Shown piece after piece: positions 26,591-35,630 of a stretch of DNA of 64,000 nt. Each line of letters starts with the position of its first letter. Position 1 is the stretch's first letter. The stretch covers positions 62,001 through 126,000 of the forward strand of contig NZ_JADOTT010000006.1 in the NCBI RefSeq assembly GCF_016817355.1, in the 5' to 3' direction. The notes under the pieces were generated by a model that worked only from the letters and a program-made list of their open reading frames with translations, ran no database searches and was not told the DNA's origin. Both the position numbers and the translations under genes were made by a program. This DNA comes from Maricaulis parjimensis. Its GTDB lineage: Bacteria > Pseudomonadota > Alphaproteobacteria > Caulobacterales > Maricaulaceae.

Positions 26591-27606
26591 TGACGGCCCA
26601 GCCACCCATCGTCGTGTCGATGGGTGATCCGGCGGGTGTCGGTCCCGAGATCATCCTGAAAGCCTGGCAGCGCCTGCGCCATCATCCGATGGTGTTTGCT
26701 GCCATCGGTGATTTCGATCTCTTCTCCCGGACAGCCAGCACGCTGGGCCTGCCCGGTCCCATTCCGATCGACAGCCCGGCCCTTGCCAGTGCGCATTTCG
26801 CCGACTGTCTGCCCGTGCTGGGCACCGAGGCTGCCCTCTGCGAGCCGGTGATCCCGGGCCAGGCCAATCCGGCGCATGCGGCAGCCACAAAATCCGCGAT
26901 CGAAGCCGGTGTGCGCTATTGCCTGGACGGTGAAGCCAGTGCGCTGGTCACGGCGCCGATTGCCAAATCCGTCATGTATGCCGCCGGGTTCAGCTTTCCC
27001 GGCCATACCGAGTTTCTCGCCGGTCTGACGGCACAGGCGCCGCTGGAAGGCCCGCGCGGCCCCGCCATGATGCTGACCGGCGGCGGACTTCGCGTCGTGC
27101 TGGTGACGATCCACGAGCCGCTGCAGCGCGCCATCTCGCTGATCAGCGAAGCGCGTATCCAGCATATTGCCCGCCTCACCCATCACGCGCTCAAGCAGGA
27201 TTACGGTATTGCCCGTCCGCGCCTGGCTCTGGCGGGTCTCAACCCGCATGCGGGCGAAGGCGGTAGTTTGGGGGATGAGGAAATCCGCATTCTCAACCCG
27301 GCCGCTGAACAACTGCGCGCGGAAGGGATCGAGATCAGCGATGCCCGGCCGCCGGACACGCTCTTCCACGAGGAGGCGCGTAAAACGTATGACGCGGTGG
27401 TCTGCATGTATCACGACCAGGGCCTGATCCCGGTGAAGACACTGGACTTCCATGGCGGCGTGAATGTCACGCTGGGCCTGCCCATCATCCGCACCTCACC
27501 CGATCACGGCACGGCTTTCGACATCGCCGGTACGGGCGAGGCGCGCGCTGACAGCCTGCTGGCCGCGATCCGCGAGGCCAAAGCGATTGCGAGCCACCGG
27601 AGATGA
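26590..27606 (+). CDS. pdxA: 4-hydroxythreonine-4-phosphate dehydrogenase
   Basis: PdxA oxidises 4-phosphohydroxy-L-threonine in pyridoxal 5'-phosphate synthesis. The 338-residue length is normal. Motifs include VSMGDPAGVGPEI at the N-terminus, VTAPIAKSVMYAAGFSFPGH with the substrate and metal His, LNPHAGEGG, and CMYHDQGLIPVK. The surA-pdxA-rsmA order is shared with enteric and other proteobacteria. It overlaps surA by one base and rsmA by four. Confidence 0.97.
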   Translation: MTAQPPIVVSMGDPAGVGPEIILKAWQRLRHHPMVFAAIGDFDLFSRTASTLGLPGPIPIDSPALASAHFADCLPVLGTEAALCEPVIPGQANPAHAAATKSAIEAGVRYCLDGEASALVTAPIAKSVMYAAGFSFPGHTEFLAGLTAQAPLEGPRGPAMMLTGGGLRVVLVTIHEPLQRAISLISEARIQHIARLTHHALKQDYGIARPRLALAGLNPHAGEGGSLGDEEIRILNPAAEQLRAEGIEISDARPPDTLFHEEARKTYDAVVCMYHDQGLIPVKTLDFHGGVNVTLGLPIIRTSPDHGTAFDIAGTGEARADSLLAAIREAKAIASHRR

Positions 27607-28457
27607 GCCTGGATTCACTTCCCCCGCTGCGCGATGTCATCGCCCAGCATGATCTCGGCGCCAAGAAAGCCTTCGGCCAGCACTTCCTGCTGGACCTGAA
27701 CCTGACCGGCAAGATTGCCCGTTTGGCCGGCGATCTGAGCCAGGCCCACGCCATCGAGATCGGACCGGGCCCGGGTGGATTGACGCGCGGCATTCTGGAG
27801 GCCGGTGCCAAGAGCCTGACCGTGGTAGAAAAGGATCCGCGCTTTCTCGGCGCACTGGAGGATATCAACCAGGCCTCCGGCGGGCGCCTGACCGTGCACC
27901 AGGCGGATGCGCTGGACGTGGACGAGGACGCGCTACTGCCCACGGATGCACCGCGCGTCATCCTGTCCAACCTGCCCTATAATGTCGGCACGCTCTTGCT
28001 GATCAAATGGCTGGAGGCGGACCCGGCCTGGTGGACGCGGGCCGTGCTCATGTTCCAGCGCGAGGTCGCCGACCGCGTCGTCGCCCAGCCGGGCACGAAA
28101 GCCTATGGCCGCCTCGCCGTGATCTCGCAGTCGCGCTGTGATGTCCGCATGGGGCTGAAAGTCCCGGCCCGGGCCTTCACTCCGCCGCCCAAGGTGGAAA
28201 GCGCGGTCGTGGTTCTGGACCTGCTGCCGGAAGAGAAACGCTTCGCCGATGTCCAAGCGCTGGGCATCGTTACGGCCTCCGCCTTCGGACAGCGCCGCAA
28301 GACGCTGCGCCGCAGCCTGGCCCAGGCGGCCGGCCAGACGAAGGCCAGCGCCGAGGACCTGCTCAACGCCGCCGGGATTGATCCGGGTGCGCGGGCGGAA
28401 GTGATTGATGTGGAAGGTTTCCAGCGCCTCGCCACAGAATGGCGCAAGGCGCGCTGA
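27603..28457 (+). CDS. rsmA: 16S rRNA dimethyltransferase RsmA (KsgA)
   Basis: RsmA dimethylates two adjacent adenosines near the 3' end of 16S rRNA with S-adenosylmethionine. The 284-residue protein has KKAFGQHFLLDLNL at the start, the SAM motif EIGPGPGGLTRGIL, the catalytic NLPYN motif (SNLPYNVGTLL) and the C-terminal helical domain with AFGQRRKTLRRSL. The GTG/ATG overlap with pdxA (ATGA) shows coupling. It is convergent with gmk; a short AGGGC/GCCCT hairpin between them has no T-run. Confidence 0.97.
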   Translation: MSLDSLPPLRDVIAQHDLGAKKAFGQHFLLDLNLTGKIARLAGDLSQAHAIEIGPGPGGLTRGILEAGAKSLTVVEKDPRFLGALEDINQASGGRLTVHQADALDVDEDALLPTDAPRVILSNLPYNVGTLLLIKWLEADPAWWTRAVLMFQREVADRVVAQPGTKAYGRLAVISQSRCDVRMGLKVPARAFTPPPKVESAVVVLDLLPEEKRFADVQALGIVTASAFGQRRKTLRRSLAQAAGQTKASAEDLLNAAGIDPGARAEVIDVEGFQRLATEWRKAR

Positions 28458-28475
28458 TCACGCAGGGCTGAAGCC

Positions 28476-29132
28476 CTACTGCTCCATGATGGCGCCGACG
28501 AAGTCTTCCAGCCAGGGATGACGCATGCGCTTGAGGCGCTCGGCGTGGAGGATCTGGTTCAGCTTTTCCAGGGCCCGGGCGAAGTCGTCATTGACGATGA
28601 CATAGTCATATTCGTGCCAGTGCGAGATCTCGTCCTTGGCGCGGTCCATGCGGCCCTTGATGACATCGGCCGTGTCCTGACCCCGCTTGCGCAGACGGTC
28701 TTCCAGCAGTTCCAGCGAAGGCGGCAGGATGAAGATGCGGACTGTGTCTTCCGGTGCCTGTTCGGCCAGCGCCTGGGCGCCCTGCCAGTCGATATCGAAG
28801 ACCACGTCGCGGCCTTCCTCGACGGCTTCCATCACCGGGGTTTTCGGCGTGCCGTAATAGCGGCCGAACACTTCGGCCCATTCGAAGAACTCGCCCTCTT
28901 CGATCTTGTCCTTGAAGTCCTCGACCGAGAGGAAGTGATAATCCTGACCATCCACTTCGCCCGGACGCGGCTGGCGCGTGGTGGCGGAGACGGACAGGAC
29001 CACATCGGGATTCTGGCTCAGCAGGCGCTTGGACAGCGTCGTCTTGCCGGCACCGGACGGGCTGGACAGGGCCAGCAGGACGCCACGGCGGCGTCCACGA
29101 AAAATCGGTCCGGAATGGCCGTCACTCGACAT
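28476..29132 (-). CDS. gmk: Guanylate kinase
   Basis: Gmk phosphorylates GMP to GDP. The 218-residue product has the P-loop SSPSGAGKTTLSK near residue 21, then VSATTRQPRPGEVDGQDYHF and DIDWQGAQAL, all standard. The ATG at 29132 is chosen because the P-loop sits at the usual distance; the open frame continues to 29177. The first codons overlap the 3' end of yicC by 11 bp, the order yicC-gmk being widespread in bacteria. Confidence 0.96.
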   Translation of the reverse strand: MSSDGHSGPIFRGRRRGVLLALSSPSGAGKTTLSKRLLSQNPDVVLSVSATTRQPRPGEVDGQDYHFLSVEDFKDKIEEGEFFEWAEVFGRYYGTPKTPVMEAVEEGRDVVFDIDWQGAQALAEQAPEDTVRIFILPPSLELLEDRLRKRGQDTADVIKGRMDRAKDEISHWHEYDYVIVNDDFARALEKLNQILHAERLKRMRHPWLEDFVGAIMEQ

Positions 29133-29997
29133 TCTGTACCTGCTCCCTGAACTGGTCGATCGTGTTCTTGAGATCAAGACCGATCTGGGTGAGTGAAGAA
29201 TCGGAGGACTTCGAGCATAGAGTGTTCGCCTCGCGATTAAACTCCTGGCACAGGAAGTCCAGTTTGCGGCCCACAGGCGAGCCGCCGGAAAGCAGGTCGC
29301 GCGCCGATCCGATATGGGCGTTGAGCCGGTCCAGCTCTTCGCGGATATCCATCTTCACGGCCATCGCCGCCGCTTCCTGGGCCAGCCGTTCTTCCGGCAG
29401 ATCACCCTGGATGAGTTCGGCAAACTTGGCCCGGAAACGGTCGCGAATGCTGTCGATGCGCACGGCGGAGCATTCACCGGCCGCCACTGTCAGACGCTCG
29501 ATTTCGTTGACATGACCGGACAGGACCGGTGCCAGGGCCGCGCCCTCTTCCAGCCGTGCGGCCTTCAGCGCGGCCAGGGTGGCGTCCAGACCGTCCAGCA
29601 GGGCGCGGTCGAGCGCCGCATCCGGCGCTGTGATCTCTTCACTGCCCAGCACGCCCGGGATCTGCAGCAGATCGCCAAAGCTGGGGCGCGACACGCTACC
29701 GGCCTCGATATAGGGCTGGCTGGCCTTCAACAGCGCTGCAAGCTTGTCCTGATCAATCGTGACGGCCGAGGCGCTGCCTTCCCGCTTCAGCGTCAGGGAG
29801 GCCTGGAGATTGCCGCGATTGAAGTGCTGCTTGGCCAATTCACGGGCCTTGATGTCGAGCCGGTCGAAACCGGCCGGCAGGCGAAAACGGGCTTCCAGCC
29901 CCTTGCCGTTCACACTGCGCACTTCCCAGGCCCAGCGCCAATCACCCTGCGTGCCGTCCAGGCGCGCAAATCCGGTCATGCCGGACAGGGCCGCCAT
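29122..29997 (-). CDS. YicC-family endoribonuclease-like protein
   Basis: A 291-residue protein with the YicC features: N-terminal LSGMTGFARLDG, VRSVNGKGLEARFRLP, and the C-terminal REELDRLNAHIGSARDLLSGG and GRKLDFLCQEFNREANTLCSKS. YicC proteins are reported to be endoribonucleases involved in RNA turnover and stationary-phase fitness. The start shares a base with the mltG stop (TAATG) and the end overlaps gmk, so mltG, yicC and gmk are one translation unit. Confidence 0.94.
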   Translation of the reverse strand: MAALSGMTGFARLDGTQGDWRWAWEVRSVNGKGLEARFRLPAGFDRLDIKARELAKQHFNRGNLQASLTLKREGSASAVTIDQDKLAALLKASQPYIEAGSVSRPSFGDLLQIPGVLGSEEITAPDAALDRALLDGLDATLAALKAARLEEGAALAPVLSGHVNEIERLTVAAGECSAVRIDSIRDRFRAKFAELIQGDLPEERLAQEAAAMAVKMDIREELDRLNAHIGSARDLLSGGSPVGRKLDFLCQEFNREANTLCSKSSDSSLTQIGLDLKNTIDQFREQVQNVE

Positions 29998-31049
29998 TAT
30001 TGGCCACCTCCGGCGCGGCGCTGGCGTTCGATACGGCGCCATTGGGCGACATTGCGCTGATGCTCGGCATAGGTATCAGCAAAGACATGCCCGCCCGTGC
30101 CATCGGCCACGAAGAAGAGCGCGCTGCTTTCGGCCGGATTCAGCACGGCCGCCAGGGATTCGCGCCCCGGATTGGCAATCGGCGTCGGTGGCAGGCGCGG
30201 GATCTGATAGGTGTTCCAGGCATTGTCTTCATTGTCGATTTCCGACCGGCGCAGACCGCGGCCCAGCGGTTCGCCCTGGCTGATGCCATAGATGATGGTC
30301 GGATCGCTCTCCAGACGCATGCCGCGACGCAGGCGGTTGATGAAGACCGCCGCCACTTCGGGGCGTTCCGAGGCAACCCCCGTCTCCTTTTCCACGACCG
30401 AGGCCAGGATGATGGCTTCCTCACGGGTCTCGATCGGCAGGTTAGGCGCCCGGTTCGGCCAGAGCTCGTCCAGCAATTCACGCTGGTCCCGCGCCATGCG
30501 GTCCAGCAAGTCCTGGCGCGAGGCGCCACGGGTCACGTGATAGGTCTCTGGCAGGAGGGTGCCCTCGGCCGGGATTTCGGTGATCTCGCCGGTCAGCACG
30601 TCGGCCTCGTTGAGCACGGCCACGATCATCGCGCTGGTCAGGCCTTCCGCGAAGGTCACCGAGTGCTGGATGGTCTGGCCGGAGCGCAGCAGCTCATAAA
30701 CCTGGGCCATGGAGGAACCGGCGGGGATGCTGTACTCGCCAGCCCGCAGGGAGCGGTCGCCCTGGTCCAGCGTGACGGCAGCGCGGAAAATACGCTGGTC
30801 ACTGATCACGCCTTCGCTTTCCAGCTGGGCGGCAATGCGGATCAGGCCGGAGCCGCGGGGAAGAAGCACAATTGTGTCCTCGACCGTCGGACCCGGCGCG
30901 GCAAACTGCGCTTCCAGCCATTTGTAGCCGCCATAGAGCGTGCCGAGAGCGCCCAGGGCCAGCACGGCCAGGACAATCACGGATATCAGCAGGAATTTCG
31001 CCAGCCCGCCGGATTTCGGCTTGGGCTGCGGCGTCGACGCCTCACTCAT
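29997..31049 (-). CDS. mltG: Endolytic murein transglycosylase MltG
   Basis: MltG cuts nascent peptidoglycan glycan strands at the inner membrane. The 350-residue protein has a cytoplasmic N-terminus, one transmembrane helix (FLLISVIVLAVLALGALGTL), a LysM-like region, and the YceG/MltG catalytic core with ASVVEKETGVASERPEVAAV (catalytic Glu), then RLRRGMRLESDPTIIYG and NTYQIPRLPPTPIANPG. It lies 22 bp after fabF, a common arrangement. Confidence 0.95.
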   Translation of the reverse strand: MSEASTPQPKPKSGGLAKFLLISVIVLAVLALGALGTLYGGYKWLEAQFAAPGPTVEDTIVLLPRGSGLIRIAAQLESEGVISDQRIFRAAVTLDQGDRSLRAGEYSIPAGSSMAQVYELLRSGQTIQHSVTFAEGLTSAMIVAVLNEADVLTGEITEIPAEGTLLPETYHVTRGASRQDLLDRMARDQRELLDELWPNRAPNLPIETREEAIILASVVEKETGVASERPEVAAVFINRLRRGMRLESDPTIIYGISQGEPLGRGLRRSEIDNEDNAWNTYQIPRLPPTPIANPGRESLAAVLNPAESSALFFVADGTGGHVFADTYAEHQRNVAQWRRIERQRRAGGGQ

Positions 31050-31071
31050 ACCAGGCTTCCCCGATCAACAG

Positions 31072-32355
31072 CTATTCAGCCGCGACAAATACCACGGAGG
31101 CATTCGTCCCGCCGAATCCAAACGAGTTCGACAGGGCGGCTTTCACCGGCTTTTTCACAGCCGTTTTGGGCGCCAGATTGATGCTCGTTTCAACCGACGG
31201 ATTGTCCAGGTTCAGGGTCGGCGGACAGACCCCGTCGCGGATCGCCAAGATGGAGAAAATCCCCTCGATCGCGCCGGCAGCCCCGAGAAGGTGGCCGACA
31301 GCGGATTTGGTGGAGGACATGACCAGTCCGTCGGAATGATCCCCGAACAGGCGTTCCACGGCGCGCAGCTCGATCTCGTCACCCAGCGGGGTGGAGGTGC
31401 CGTGCGCATTCACATAATCGATATCGCCCGGCGTCAGCCCGGCATCCTTGAGCGCCGCGGACATGGAGCGGAACCCGCCATCGCCATCCTCGGCCGGAGC
31501 CGTGATGTGATAGGCGTCACCGGACAGGCCATAGCCCTTCACCTCGGCATAGATCTTCGCGCCACGCGCCTTGGCGTGCTCGTATTCTTCCAAAACGAGA
31601 ACCCCGGCGCCCTCGCCCATGACAAAACCGTCCCGGTCCTTGTCATAGGGCCGCGAGGCGGCTTCAGGCGTATCGTTGAAACCCGTGGAAAGCGCCTTGC
31701 AGGCAATGAAGCCGGCCACGCCCAGACGGCAGACCGTGGCTTCCGCTCCGCCGGCCACCATGATGTCGGCATCGCCACGCGCCACAAGGCGGGAGGCGTC
31801 ACCAATGGCATGCGCCCCGGTGGAACAGGCCGTCACCACAGCATGGTTCGGACCTTTCAGGCCATGACGGATCGAGACCTGGCCGGAGACCAGATTGATC
31901 AGCATGCCCGGAATGATGAAGGGAGAGAGGCGCCGCGGCCCCTTCTCGTGAAGCTCGATCGAATTGTTGTAGGTCGTTTCCAGACCGCCAATGCCGGAGC
32001 CGATCATGACGCCGGCACGGCATTTGTCTTCTTCGGTCTGGGGATCCCAGCCCGCATCGGCGAGAGCTTCGTCAGCCGCCGCGATTCCGTAGAGGATGAA
32101 ATCATCCACCCGGCGGCGGTCCCGGGCGCTCATCACGCTGTCAGGGTCAAACACCCCGGCATCGCCTTCGCGCCCGCCACCGCGTCCGTCGGTACGGGGA
32201 ACCATTCCGGCAATCTTGCAGGCAAGATCACCGGTTTCAAAATGCTCGATCTTCCCCAGCCCTGAACGGCCGGCGAGAAGGCGTTCCCAAACGACTTCCC
32301 GCCCGCAGCCCAATGGCGTGACGAGGCCGATTCCCGTGACGACGACGCGACGCAT
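31072..32355 (-). CDS. fabF: 3-oxoacyl-ACP synthase II
   Basis: FabF condenses malonyl-ACP with acyl-ACP in fatty-acid elongation. The 427-residue protein has the thiolase fold with catalytic Cys in VVTACSTGAHAIGDA, the two His in NAHGTSTPLGDEIE and STKSAVGHLLGAAG, and the C-terminal NSFGFGGTNASVVF. It lies 10 bp after acpP, so the acyl carrier protein and its synthase are co-transcribed. Confidence 0.97.
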   Translation of the reverse strand: MRRVVVTGIGLVTPLGCGREVVWERLLAGRSGLGKIEHFETGDLACKIAGMVPRTDGRGGGREGDAGVFDPDSVMSARDRRRVDDFILYGIAAADEALADAGWDPQTEEDKCRAGVMIGSGIGGLETTYNNSIELHEKGPRRLSPFIIPGMLINLVSGQVSIRHGLKGPNHAVVTACSTGAHAIGDASRLVARGDADIMVAGGAEATVCRLGVAGFIACKALSTGFNDTPEAASRPYDKDRDGFVMGEGAGVLVLEEYEHAKARGAKIYAEVKGYGLSGDAYHITAPAEDGDGGFRSMSAALKDAGLTPGDIDYVNAHGTSTPLGDEIELRAVERLFGDHSDGLVMSSTKSAVGHLLGAAGAIEGIFSILAIRDGVCPPTLNLDNPSVETSINLAPKTAVKKPVKAALSNSFGFGGTNASVVFVAAE

Positions 32356-32365
32356 GAAGGGGTCG

Positions 32366-32602
32366 TTAGCCCACCTTCTCGGAGATGAACTTCACGGCAT
32401 CACCAACCGTCTGGATGTGCTCGGCGGCATCATCCGGGATCTCGATGTCGAATTCTTCTTCGAACGCCATGACGAGTTCGACATTGTCCAGGCTGTCAGC
32501 GCCCAGATCATCAATGAAGGACGCCTTCTCGGTGACCTTTTCCGCATCCACATCGAGATGCTCGATAACAATTTTCGTAACGCGCTCGAGAACGTCAGAC
32601 AT
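32366..32602 (-). CDS. acpP: Acyl carrier protein
   Basis: A 78-residue acidic protein with the phosphopantetheine attachment site [18 protein letters not shown] (Ser of DSL). It carries growing acyl chains for FabD, FabG and FabF, encoded on either side. The start has GAGGG six bases upstream of the ATG. Unlike fabG, which lies 157 bp upstream on the same strand, acpP is preceded by a non-coding stretch that probably holds its own promoter. Confidence 0.98.
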   Translation of the reverse strand: MSDVLERVTKIVIEHLDVDAEKVTEKASFIDDLGADSLDNVELVMAFEEEFDIEIPDDAAEHIQTVGDAVKFISEKVG

Positions 32603-32759
32603 TTCAGACCCTCATAATGATTCACCGCGGAACTATAGCGGCGCAGGAGAAGACGGGAAGGGCCCAAATACAACCCAAACCCAAGATGCGCGGGCAGTTA
32701 ACACACTTCATTCCGGTAGGCCAGAATGTCGCACAATGCCCGCAAACGAAATTATGCCA
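32603..32759 (-). promoter_or_regulatory. acpP: Intergenic region with likely acpP promoter
   Basis: A 157 bp stretch between the fabG stop and the acpP start. On the minus strand a -10-like TATAGT (complement of 32632-32637) lies about 30 bases before the acpP ATG; the -35 side is poor. No terminator hairpin is seen after fabG. Confidence 0.4.
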
Positions 32760-33497
32760 TCAGATCATGGCCATGCCGCCATTCACATGCAGTGTCTGGC
32801 CGGTCATGTAATTGGCTTCCTGGCTGGCGAGATAAACCACAGCAGCGGCGATATCATCGCCCGAGCCGAGATCACCCGCCGGAATTTTCGACAGGATGGC
32901 GGACTTCTGGTCGTCCGTGAGGACGTCCGTCATCGGCGAGGCAATAAAGCCCGGCGCGACGCAGTTCACGGTGACGCCACGCGCGGCCACTTCCTGGGCC
33001 AGCGATTTGGAGAAGCCGATCATACCGGCCTTGGAGGCGCAGTAATTGGTCTGACCCGGATTGCCTGTCACGCCCACCACGGAGGTGATGCCGATGATGC
33101 GGCCCCAACGGGCCTTCATCATGCCGCGCAGGGCGGCACGGGAGAGGCGGAAATAGCTTTCCAGATTGATGCGGATGACCTGATCCCAGTCCTCATCCTT
33201 CATGCGCATGAGGAGCTGGTCCTTGGTGATGCCGGCATTGGCAACCAGGATGTCCAGCGAGCCCATGGCTTCGGCCGCCTGCTTGGGCAGCGCGTCCACG
33301 GCTTCGGCGTCGGACAGATTGCAGGACAGGACGTGGGCGCGTTCGCCCAGCTCGTCGGCCAGTTCCTGCAGCACGTTCTCGCGCGTGCCGGACAGCGCCA
33401 CCGTGGCGCCCTGGGCGTGCAGCTTGCGCGCAATCGCATTGCCGAGGCCGCCGGTGGCACCGGTCACGAGGGCGTTCTTGCCAGTCAGGTCAAACAT
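32760..33497 (-). CDS. fabG: 3-oxoacyl-ACP reductase
   Basis: A 245-residue short-chain dehydrogenase placed in a fatty-acid cluster. It has the NADPH motif TGATGGLGNAIA, the NAG motif (VANAGITKDQLLMRM), catalytic Ser in GITSVVGVTGNPGQ and the YxxxK pair in NYCASKAGMIG, then the FabG-typical VAPGFIASPM. GGAGGGAATT lies upstream of the ATG. It follows fabD and a small membrane-protein gene. Confidence 0.96.
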   Translation of the reverse strand: MFDLTGKNALVTGATGGLGNAIARKLHAQGATVALSGTRENVLQELADELGERAHVLSCNLSDAEAVDALPKQAAEAMGSLDILVANAGITKDQLLMRMKDEDWDQVIRINLESYFRLSRAALRGMMKARWGRIIGITSVVGVTGNPGQTNYCASKAGMIGFSKSLAQEVAARGVTVNCVAPGFIASPMTDVLTDDQKSAILSKIPAGDLGSGDDIAAAVVYLASQEANYMTGQTLHVNGGMAMI

Positions 33498-33512
33498 TCC
33501 AATTCCCTCCAG

Positions 33513-33797
33513 TCAGGGCGAAGTAAACAGAACGAACAGCATGGGGACAGCGATAAAGGCGAACAGCGCCGCCATGAACCCCCAGCCGATCGGCGTTGGC
33601 ACCCGGGACGCGAAACGGGCACCGACGAAAACAAGTATGGCCGGGAGCGTCCATCCCAGCGCGATGAGGACCATGAGGGCGGCGGCATCCAGCAGCCAGG
33701 CCAGCCAGAGGATTTCCTTCTCGCGTTTCTTCCGCGCGGAACGAAACCGGTCAAGAACGGCAGCCTTGGAATAATCCCTCGTTTCCCCCTCGCTCAA
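33513..33797 (-). CDS. Small membrane protein between fabD and fabG
   Basis: A 94-codon frame that starts most plausibly at TTG (33795-33797 complement), five bases past the fabD stop, with AAAGG about nine bases before it. The cytoplasmic N-terminus is basic (RFRSARKKREKE). Two or three hydrophobic helices follow (WLAWLLDAAALMVLIALGW; AILVFVGARFA; GWGFMAALFAFIAVPMLFVL). I do not recognise a family. Tight packing between two fatty-acid genes suggests co-expression; the unusual start lowers certainty. Confidence 0.58.
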   Translation of the reverse strand: MSEGETRDYSKAAVLDRFRSARKKREKEILWLAWLLDAAALMVLIALGWTLPAILVFVGARFASRVPTPIGWGFMAALFAFIAVPMLFVLFTSP

Positions 33798-33802
33798 AAC
33801 AC

Positions 33803-34750
33803 CTAGCCTTTCAGGCTGGCCGCGAAGGCTTCCAGATCGGCCGCGCTGTTGAGCGCGACGCCGGAGGCGTCCTTCGTTGTGCGCTTGAGCATGGTGGTGA
33901 GCACCTTGCCGGAACCGGCTTCGGCCAGCGTGGTGATCCCCGCCTCCTCGACCATCCACAACACGCTCTCGCGCCAGCGGACGCGGCCGGTGACCTGCTC
34001 GACCAGCTGTTTGCGGATCGTCTCGACATCATCGGTCGGGCGCGCCGTGACATTGGCGACAACCGGGACGGCCGGGGCGTTGATGGTCGCTGCGGCCAGG
34101 GCTTCGGCCATGGCGTCGGCGGCGGCCTGCATCATCGGGCAGTGGAAGGGCGCGGAAACCGGCAGTTTCATCGCCTTCTTCAGACCTAGCTCGCCCGCCT
34201 TGGCGATCGCGGCATCAATCGCGGCGGTGGCGCCGGAGATCACGATCTGTCCCGGGGCATTGTCATTGGCGATGGCGCAGACGCCAGCTTCAGCGCCGGC
34301 AGCCACGGCCTGGGCGGCGAGATCCTCATCGGCCCCCAGCAAGGCAGCCATTGTCCCCTCACCCACCGGCACGGCCTTCTGCATGGCCTGGCCACGCAGC
34401 TTCAGCAGTTTGGCGGCATCGGTGATGGAGAGCGCGCCTGCGGCAGCCAGGGCTGAATACTCACCAAGACTGTGACCGGCGACGAATTGGGCGGCGTTGA
34501 CGTTTACGTCAAACTCGCTCTGGAGCACCTTCATCACAGCCAAGCTGGCGGCCATCAGGGCCGGCTGGGCATTCTCAGTCAGGGTGAGGTCTTCGATCGG
34601 GCCATTGGACATCAGACCGGACAGGTCCTGGCCCAGCGCCGCGTCCACTTCGTCAAAGACGGCCTTGGCGGCTGCAAAGTCCTTGGCCAAGTCCTGACCC
34701 ATACCCACGGCCTGGCTACCCTGACCGGGAAAGACAAAGGCGAATTTCAT
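33803..34750 (-). CDS. fabD: Malonyl-CoA:ACP transacylase
   Basis: FabD loads malonyl groups on acyl carrier protein. The 315-residue protein has FVFPGQGSQAVGMG at the N-terminus, the nucleophile Ser in AGHSLGEYSALAAAG, and the His segment LPVSAPFHCPMM. GGAGAG lies ahead of the ATG at 34750; an open extension upstream to 34822 is not supported. It is divergent from rpsF across 240 bp. Confidence 0.97.
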   Translation of the reverse strand: MKFAFVFPGQGSQAVGMGQDLAKDFAAAKAVFDEVDAALGQDLSGLMSNGPIEDLTLTENAQPALMAASLAVMKVLQSEFDVNVNAAQFVAGHSLGEYSALAAAGALSITDAAKLLKLRGQAMQKAVPVGEGTMAALLGADEDLAAQAVAAGAEAGVCAIANDNAPGQIVISGATAAIDAAIAKAGELGLKKAMKLPVSAPFHCPMMQAAADAMAEALAAATINAPAVPVVANVTARPTDDVETIRKQLVEQVTGRVRWRESVLWMVEEAGITTLAEAGSGKVLTTMLKRTTKDASGVALNSAADLEAFAASLKG

Positions 34751-34891
34751 TTGAGATTCTCTCCGGTGAATTTCGGCTGACCGCTCGATAGACCGTGACA
34801 GACGTTCTGCGCAAGGGCGCATGCGGCTTGCACTGCCGTGGCATTTCAGGTAATGGCCGCGCTTCGCTTGATTGCGGTCCTTCTTCCATCA

Positions 34892-34915
34892 GGTGTCGTA
34901 CAGGGTGTACGCGCC
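34892..34915 (+). promoter_or_regulatory. Hairpin in the rpsF 5' leader
   Basis: GGTG-T-CGTACA (34892-34902), loop GGG, TGTACG-CGCC (34906-34915): six perfect base pairs extended by four more past a bulged T. It lies about 75 bases before the rpsF ATG. Ribosomal operons beginning with rpsF often carry a leader bound by the S6:S18 pair; I cannot confirm that motif here. Confidence 0.4.
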
Positions 34916-34990
34916 GGGAGCGGGAGCCACCGCGGGCCTGCCCGACCCTTCGGCATGGTCTGCGCCGCGATCTACTTGAAGGGAGCCGAA

Positions 34991-35347
34991 ATGGCACTTT
35001 ACGAGCACATCTTCATCGCGCGTCCGGACATTTCCCCGGCGCAGATGGAATCTCTCATCGAAGAGACCAAAGCCCTGATCGAAGAAAAGGGCGGCAAGAC
35101 CGGCAAGACCGAATACTGGGGTCTGCGCAACCTGGCCTACCGCATCAACAAGTCGCGCAAGGGTCATTACGGCCTGATCGACATCGATGCCCCGGCTGAC
35201 GTTGTGGCCGAGCTGGACCGTCTCCAGCGCCTGTCCGAAGACGTGATCCGTCACATGACGGTCCGCGTCGAAGAGCACACCGAAGAGCCCACCGCGATCC
35301 TCACCAAAAAGGATGATCGTCGCGGCGGTCGTCGTGAGCGCAACTAG
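34991..35347 (+). CDS. rpsF: 30S ribosomal protein S6
   Basis: A 118-residue protein starting [18 protein letters not shown], with the S6 core ([22 protein letters not shown]) and a basic C-terminal tail. S6 pairs with S18 on the small subunit platform. The ATG at 34991 is preceded by GAAGGGAG; the upstream open frame is leader sequence. rpsR follows 14 bp downstream. Confidence 0.97.
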   Translation: MALYEHIFIARPDISPAQMESLIEETKALIEEKGGKTGKTEYWGLRNLAYRINKSRKGHYGLIDIDAPADVVAELDRLQRLSEDVIRHMTVRVEEHTEEPTAILTKKDDRRGGRRERN

Positions 35348-35361
35348 GAAAGGTCGCTAAG

Positions 35362-35616
35362 ATGTCTTCTGGAAACATCTCCAATCTGCCGGCACGCCGT
35401 CCGTTCATGCGTCGCCGCAAGGTCTGCCCGTTCTCCGGCGAAAATGCGCCGAAGATCGATTACAAGGACCCCAAGCTCCTGCTTCGCTACATGTCCGAGC
35501 GTGGCAAGATCGTTCCGTCCCGCATCACCGCGGTTTCGGCCAAGAAGCAGCGTGAACTGGCCCGTGCGATCAAGCGCGCCCGCCAGCTGGCCCTGCTGCC
35601 GTATGTGGTCGATTGA
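35362..35616 (+). CDS. rpsR: 30S ribosomal protein S18
   Basis: An 84-residue basic protein with the S18 pattern [36 protein letters not shown] and the ALARQL-like end ([19 protein letters not shown]). It lies between rpsF and rplI with gaps of 14 bp on each side, a conserved operon. Confidence 0.98.
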   Translation: MSSGNISNLPARRPFMRRRKVCPFSGENAPKIDYKDPKLLLRYMSERGKIVPSRITAVSAKKQRELARAIKRARQLALLPYVVD

Positions 35617-35630
35617 GGGAGGACTGAATA

